A stretch of 19,478 nt of DNA, taken from NCBI GenBank assembly GCA_002491195.1, contig DKVL01000089.1, forward strand, positions 1-19,478, in the 5' to 3' direction. The number at the start of each line of letters is the position of its first letter. Position 1 is the stretch's first letter. This document shows, one piece after another, positions 15,225-19,478 of the stretch. The stretch is from Lachnospiraceae bacterium UBA7179 (GTDB taxonomy: Bacteria; Bacillota; Clostridia; Lachnospirales; Lachnospiraceae). A program made the translations under genes and the position numbers. Under the pieces are notes generated by a model, which saw only the letters and a program-made list of their open reading frames with translations, made no database searches and was not told the DNA's origin.

Positions 15225-16616
15225 ATGGAAAAGACATTGGACAAAATTGTAGCTTTATCAAAAAGCAGGGGATTTGTATATCCCGGCTCTGAGATTTATG
15301 GCGGGCTTGCCAACACATGGGATTATGGAAATCTTGGAGTTGAGTTAAAGAATAATGTAAAACGGGCATGGTGGCAGAAGTTTATCACAGAGAATCCATA
15401 CAATGTAGGTGTGGACTGTGCGATTCTGATGAATCCTCAGACCTGGGTTGCATCAGGACATCTCGGCGGATTCTCCGATCCGCTTATGGATTGTAAAGAA
15501 TGTCATGAGCGTTTTCGTGCAGACAAGCTGATTGAAGATTATGCGGGTGAGAACGGGATCGCGCTGGACAAGCCGATTGATGCTTTTTCGCAGGAAGAAA
15601 TGAAGAAATTTATCGAGGAGAAGAATATTCCCTGTCCTACGTGTGGCAAGCACAATTTTACAGATATCAGACAGTTTAATCTGATGTTTAAGACTTTTCA
15701 GGGTGTCACAGAAGATGCCAAAAATACAGTGTACCTGAGACCTGAGACAGCGCAGGGTATTTTTGTAAATTTTAAGAATGTACAGAGAACATCTAGAAAG
15801 AAGATTCCCTTCGGTATTGGTCAGATCGGTAAATCTTTTCGAAATGAGATTACGCCGGGCAACTTTACATTCCGGACAAGAGAGTTTGAACAGATGGAAC
15901 TCGAGTTTTTCTGTGAACCGGGCACAGATCTGGAGTGGTTCCAGTATTGGAGAGGCTTTTGCCGCGACTGGCTTCTAAGTCTTGGAATTAAGGAAGATGA
16001 GATGCGTCTGCGTGACCATGCGCCGGAAGAGCTTTGTTTTTATTCGAAAGGGACAACGGATATAGAATTTCTCTTTCCTTCGATTGGATGGGGGGAACTT
16101 TGGGGGATCGCTGACCGCACAGATTATGATCTCACACAGCATCAGAATACGTCTGGACAGGATATGTCTTATTTTGATGATGAGAAAAAGGAAAAATACA
16201 TACCATATGTTATCGAACCATCGCTTGGCGCGGACCGCGTAGTTCTTGCTTTTTTGTGTGCAGCATACGACGAGGAGGAAATTGGTGAGGGGGATATGAG
16301 AACGGTACTTCATTTCCATCCGGCCATCGCACCGGTCAAGATCGGCGTACTTCCGTTAAGTAAGAAACTCAATGAAGGCGCAGAGAAAATTTATGCACAA
16401 CTGTCAAAAAAGTATAACTGCGAGTTTGATGACAGAGGAAATATCGGCAAGAGATATCGCCGTCAGGATGAGATTGGAACGCCGTTCTGCATTACCTATG
16501 ATTTTGATTCAGAGCAGGACAATGCAGTTACTGTTCGCTTCCGCGATTCCATGGAGCAGGTGCGTATTCCAATTGACGGATTGGATGCTTATTTTGCGGA
16601 TAAGTTTGATTTTTAA
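15225..16616 (+). CDS. glyS: Glycyl-tRNA synthetase, dimeric class II type
   Basis: The enzyme charges tRNA-Gly with glycine. The 463-residue product is the single-chain homodimeric type, not the two-subunit type found in Bacillus at this locus. It shows SRGFVYPGSEIYGG (14-27), a possible zinc site Cys90-x2-Cys93 with Cys137-x2-Cys140, and LRPETAQGIF (171-180). Class II motif 2 lies around FRNEITP (205-211) with TREFEQMELE (218-227), and motif 3 is EPSLGADRVVLAF (331-343). A C-terminal anticodon-binding domain follows. The ATG at 15225 has AGGAGA at 15212-15217; extending in frame to 15123 would overlap the lipoprotein gene. No T-box leader is present before it. Confidence 0.97.
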   Translation: MEKTLDKIVALSKSRGFVYPGSEIYGGLANTWDYGNLGVELKNNVKRAWWQKFITENPYNVGVDCAILMNPQTWVASGHLGGFSDPLMDCKECHERFRADKLIEDYAGENGIALDKPIDAFSQEEMKKFIEEKNIPCPTCGKHNFTDIRQFNLMFKTFQGVTEDAKNTVYLRPETAQGIFVNFKNVQRTSRKKIPFGIGQIGKSFRNEITPGNFTFRTREFEQMELEFFCEPGTDLEWFQYWRGFCRDWLLSLGIKEDEMRLRDHAPEELCFYSKGTTDIEFLFPSIGWGELWGIADRTDYDLTQHQNTSGQDMSYFDDEKKEKYIPYVIEPSLGADRVVLAFLCAAYDEEEIGEGDMRTVLHFHPAIAPVKIGVLPLSKKLNEGAEKIYAQLSKKYNCEFDDRGNIGKRYRRQDEIGTPFCITYDFDSEQDNAVTVRFRDSMEQVRIPIDGLDAYFADKFDF

Positions 16617-16651
16617 TGCACCCAGGCTCTACCCGATTATATATTTTTAAT

Positions 16652-16656
16652 GGAGG
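16652..16656 (+). promoter_or_regulatory. Ribosome binding site that fixes the alaS start
   Basis: GGAGG at 16652-16656 lies 7 bases before a GTG codon at 16664. The alternative ATG at 16616, which overlaps the glyS stop, has no such site and would add 16 residues absent from normal AlaRS proteins. Confidence 0.8.
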
Positions 16657-16663
16657 AATAATT

Positions 16664-19321
16664 GTGAAAAACTATGGAGTAAACGAGCTTCGGAGAATGT
16701 TTCTGGAATTTTTCGAGAGCAAAGGTCATTTATCAATGAAGAGCTTTTCTCTGGTGCCGCACAATGACAACAGTCTGTTGATCATTAATTCAGGTATGGC
16801 GCCGTTAAAACCATATTTTACAGGGCAGGAGATTCCGCCGAGGCGGCGTGTTACTACCTGTCAGAAATGTGTCAGGACAGGCGATATTGAGAATGTTGGC
16901 AAGACGGCAAGACATCTTACCTTTTTTGAGATGCTTGGAAATTTTTCATTTGGAGATTATTTTAAGCATGAGGCATTGAACTGGAGTTGGGAGTTCTTGA
17001 CCAAAGTAGTCGGACTTGACCCCGATAGACTATATCCATCTATTTACTGCGAGGATGAGGAAGCATTTAACATATGGGTAAATGAGATCGGAGTGCCAGC
17101 TGAGAAGATTACACGCTTTTACAGAGATCCCAAGACAGGGGAGTGCGATAATTTCTGGGAACACGGCGCAGGGCCTTGTGGACCGTGTTCGGAGATCTAT
17201 TATGACAGAGGGATCAAATATGGCTGTGGTAAGCCTGACTGTAAGGTGGGGTGTGACTGCGACCGCTTTATAGAAGTCTGGAACAATGTATTTACGCAGT
17301 TTGACGGCGACGGCAAAGGTCATTATGAAGAACTAGCGCAGAAGAATATCGATACTGGTATGGGGCTTGAGCGGCTTGCAGTCGTTGTCCAGGACGTAGA
17401 TACTGTGTTTGATATCAATACAATGAAGGCGATACGCGACAGGATTTGCGAAGCAGCTAATGTGGAATATGAGACAGATGAGAAGAAGGATGTCTCGATC
17501 CGATTGATCACAGACCATATTCGTTCTGCAACATTTATGATTTCAGATGGTATTATGCCGACAAATGAAGGGCGCGGGTATGTGCTCAGACGTATCATCC
17601 GACGTGCTGCACGTCACGGAAGAATGCTTGGTATTGAAGGTACTTTTATGGCAGACTTTGCCAGGACAGTGATCGATGAGTGCAAGGATGGTTATCCAGA
17701 GCTGGACGAGAAAAAGGACTTTATCTTCAAGGTGTTGACACAGGAAGAAGAAAAGTTTAATAAAACGATAGACCAGGGGCTTGCAATCCTTTCGGATATG
17801 GAGGATAAAATGCAGGTGACCGGCGAGAAGATTCTCTCGGGAGAGAATGTATTTAAACTGTATGATACATATGGCTTTCCGGTAGACCTTACTTGCGAGA
17901 TATTGGAGGAAAAGGGATTTGCCATTGATCAGGACGGTTTTAACGCAGCGATGGAAGAGCAGCGTTCCAAGGCAAGAAAGGCACGTAAAGAGACAAATTA
18001 TATGGGTGCGGACGCAACGGTATATGAGTTGATTAATCCTGCCATTACAACAGAGTTTGTCGGATATGACAAACTCGAGATTACATCGAAGGTTTCTGTG
18101 CTCACGACAGAGAGTGAACTTGTGGAGGCGCTTTCAGACGGAGAGATTGGTACGATTATTGTTGATGAAACTCCATTTTATGCAACGATGGGTGGTCAGC
18201 AGGGCGATAGGGGAGTGATTACAACTGGGTCAGGTGAGTTTGTTGTAGAAGATACCATTAAGCTTCTCGGCGGCAAAGTGGGGCACATTGGTAAAATGGC
18301 GCGCGGAATGATCAAGGTGGGCGATGAAGTTACGCTAAGTGTTGACAAAGTACTTCGCGCAAAAATCTGCAAAAATCATTCTGCAACTCATTTACTGCAA
18401 AAGGCATTACGTGAGGTGCTTGGTACTCATGTACAGCAGAAAGGTTCTTATCAGGACGGAGAGCGCACGCGGTTTGACTTTAGTCATTTCGAGGCGATGA
18501 CGGCAGACGAGCTTGCAGCTGTTGAGAAGATGGTCAATGAGAAGATTGTTGAGAATATCGCTGTGGAGACACAGGTTATGACAATGGACGAGGCGAAGAA
18601 GACAGGCGCGATGGCTCTTTTTGATGAAAAATATGGCGAGACCGTGCGTGTCGTATCCATGGGAGATTTCTCCAAGGAATTTTGCGGTGGTACACATGTA
18701 AAAAATACCGGTGATATCACGACCTTTAAGATTGTATCCGAGAGCGGTATTGCGGCAGGGGTGCGCCGAATCGAAGCGCTTACGGGAGATAATGTATTTG
18801 CATATTATCAGAATATTGAAAATGAGCTTGATGCAGCGGCGAAAGCGGCGAAGACAACTCCTGCAAATTTGGTAGACAAGATTGAACATATGATGTTCGA
18901 GATCAAATCGCTGCAGAGTGAGAATGAATCGTTAAAGAGCAAAGCAGCCAAGGAAGCACTCGGCGATGTCATGAATCAGGTAACTGAGGTGAAGGGGATC
19001 AAACTTCTGGCAGCAAGGGTGGACGGCGTGGACATGAATGGTTTGAGAGACCTTGGCGACCAGCTCAAAGCCAGACTTGGCGAGGGAGTTGTTGTGCTGA
19101 TCTCTGGCATAGATGGAAAAGTGAATCTAGTGGCGATGGCTACTGATGGTGCTATGGCAAAAGGTGCGCATGCTGGAAATCTTATTAAAGAAATCGCCGG
19201 ACTTGTAGGCGGCGGCGGCGGTGGACGTCCGAATATGGCTCAGGCAGGCGGTAAGAATCCTGATGGAATTGATAAAGCGATCAGGGAAACCAGTGTGATT
19301 CTTGACAGACAAATTCAATAA
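16664..19321 (+). CDS. alaS: Alanyl-tRNA synthetase
   Basis: The enzyme charges tRNA-Ala and clears mischarged Ser and Gly. The product has 885 residues, a normal length. The N-terminal catalytic domain shows FFESKGH (about 12-18), PHNDNSLLIINSGM (about 28-41) and RRRVTTCQKCVR. The editing domain has the zinc-type motifs His572-x3-His576 (HSATH) and Cys674-Gly-Gly-Thr-His678. A C-terminal C-Ala domain ends in a glycine-rich stretch near VGGGGGGRPNMAQAGG. The start codon is GTG at 16664, judged by the ribosome binding site. It lies 47 bases after glyS and is probably in the same transcript; no T-box leader is seen. Confidence 0.97.
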   Translation: MKNYGVNELRRMFLEFFESKGHLSMKSFSLVPHNDNSLLIINSGMAPLKPYFTGQEIPPRRRVTTCQKCVRTGDIENVGKTARHLTFFEMLGNFSFGDYFKHEALNWSWEFLTKVVGLDPDRLYPSIYCEDEEAFNIWVNEIGVPAEKITRFYRDPKTGECDNFWEHGAGPCGPCSEIYYDRGIKYGCGKPDCKVGCDCDRFIEVWNNVFTQFDGDGKGHYEELAQKNIDTGMGLERLAVVVQDVDTVFDINTMKAIRDRICEAANVEYETDEKKDVSIRLITDHIRSATFMISDGIMPTNEGRGYVLRRIIRRAARHGRMLGIEGTFMADFARTVIDECKDGYPELDEKKDFIFKVLTQEEEKFNKTIDQGLAILSDMEDKMQVTGEKILSGENVFKLYDTYGFPVDLTCEILEEKGFAIDQDGFNAAMEEQRSKARKARKETNYMGADATVYELINPAITTEFVGYDKLEITSKVSVLTTESELVEALSDGEIGTIIVDETPFYATMGGQQGDRGVITTGSGEFVVEDTIKLLGGKVGHIGKMARGMIKVGDEVTLSVDKVLRAKICKNHSATHLLQKALREVLGTHVQQKGSYQDGERTRFDFSHFEAMTADELAAVEKMVNEKIVENIAVETQVMTMDEAKKTGAMALFDEKYGETVRVVSMGDFSKEFCGGTHVKNTGDITTFKIVSESGIAAGVRRIEALTGDNVFAYYQNIENELDAAAKAAKTTPANLVDKIEHMMFEIKSLQSENESLKSKAAKEALGDVMNQVTEVKGIKLLAARVDGVDMNGLRDLGDQLKARLGEGVVVLISGIDGKVNLVAMATDGAMAKGAHAGNLIKEIAGLVGGGGGGRPNMAQAGGKNPDGIDKAIRETSVILDRQIQ

Positions 19322-19333
19322 AATACAGGTTTT

Positions 19334-19377
19334 AAGCGCTTTCTGAAAAATGTCAAAAAATTTTTCAGAAAGTGCTT
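19334..19377 (+). repeat. Long inverted repeat after alaS, possible terminator
   Basis: Arms 19334-19351 and 19360-19377 form an 18-base-pair stem with one G-U pair and an eight-base loop. It lies 12 bases after the alaS stop, where a terminator is expected, but no T tract follows on either strand. The last two bases of the 3' arm are the first two of a TTGACA box. Confidence 0.7.
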
Positions 19378-19405
19378 GACAAAAAGTAACAAAATGTGAT
19401 AACCT
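19376..19405 (+). promoter_or_regulatory. Probable strong promoter, perhaps of a ribosomal RNA operon
   Basis: A perfect -35 TTGACA lies at 19376-19381. The -10 is less clear: GATAAC with a 16-base spacer or TAACCT with 18 bases. The sequence upstream is AT-rich. AAAGTGCTTGACA followed by a leader containing ACCTTGACAAAT is reminiscent of sequences before 16S rRNA genes in Lachnospiraceae, but no rRNA sequence is inside the window. Confidence 0.5.
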
Positions 19406-19409
19406 ATAA

Positions 19410-19478
19410 AAGCTGTCGCGAGTGATAGCAACACATTGATAGTATGAGATATGATGTACCTTGACAAATAAACAGTAA
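19410..19478 (+). other. Possible leader of a downstream RNA operon, cut by the window end
   Basis: No open reading frame is seen. A second TTGACA at 19461-19466 lies in the context GTACCTTGACAAATAAACAG, which resembles the conserved stretch found in rRNA leaders and spacers of related bacteria. It could also be the -35 box of a second promoter with its -10 box beyond the window. Confidence 0.35.

Noticed and set aside
16617..16663. Possible T-box or other leader before alaS
   Set aside because: The gap is only 47 bases and holds no T-box sequence; glyS likewise has only 25 bases before it.

Overview
The window looks like chromosome of a gut-type Clostridia bacterium, most likely a Lachnospiraceae member. 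Pointers are the split of PurH into two single-function proteins behind a ZTP riboswitch, a giant fused 2-hydroxyacyl-CoA dehydratase activase, the era-yqzL-recO-glyS-alaS order, strong AGGAGG-type ribosome binding sites and moderate GC. No prophage, insertion sequence, CRISPR array or tRNA gene was seen. This is mostly housekeeping chromosome with a short block of unknown genes in the middle.

Layout. (1) 1-2410: a sigma-A promoter, a ZTP (pfl motif) riboswitch with a built-in terminator, then IMP cyclohydrolase (PurO-like) and AICAR formyltransferase. Together the two enzymes carry out the last two steps from AICAR to IMP, and the riboswitch senses the AICAR derivative ZTP. A bidirectional terminator closes this unit and also the gene facing it. 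(2) 2448-6803, minus strand: one 1451-residue protein with two ASKHA activase domains, a cysteine-rich linker, a DUF2229-like domain and an HgdB-like region. It has a clear promoter with three tandem TTATC/GATAA palindromes in the leader. (3) 7176-9668, plus strand: a rhomboid-fold membrane protein that appears to lack the catalytic motifs and ends in a zinc-finger-like tail, an 83-residue unknown, a very acidic sigma-factor-like protein lacking a recognisable -10 recognition surface and region 4, and a 143-residue unknown. (4) 9720-12647: a cytoplasmic M16C zinc peptidase of the presequence-protease type. (5) 12692-19321: era, a yqzL-like small gene, recO, a lipoprotein of unknown function, glyS and alaS, with a good internal promoter before the lipoprotein. 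(6) 19322-19478: a long inverted repeat overlapping a TTGACA box, then a sequence that resembles the promoter and leader of a ribosomal RNA operon beginning beyond the window.

Most unusual parts: the acidic sigma-like protein with its two unknown neighbours, the apparently inactive rhomboid with a metal-binding tail, and the triple palindrome downstream of the activase promoter. All functional statements come from reading motifs by eye; no database search was run.
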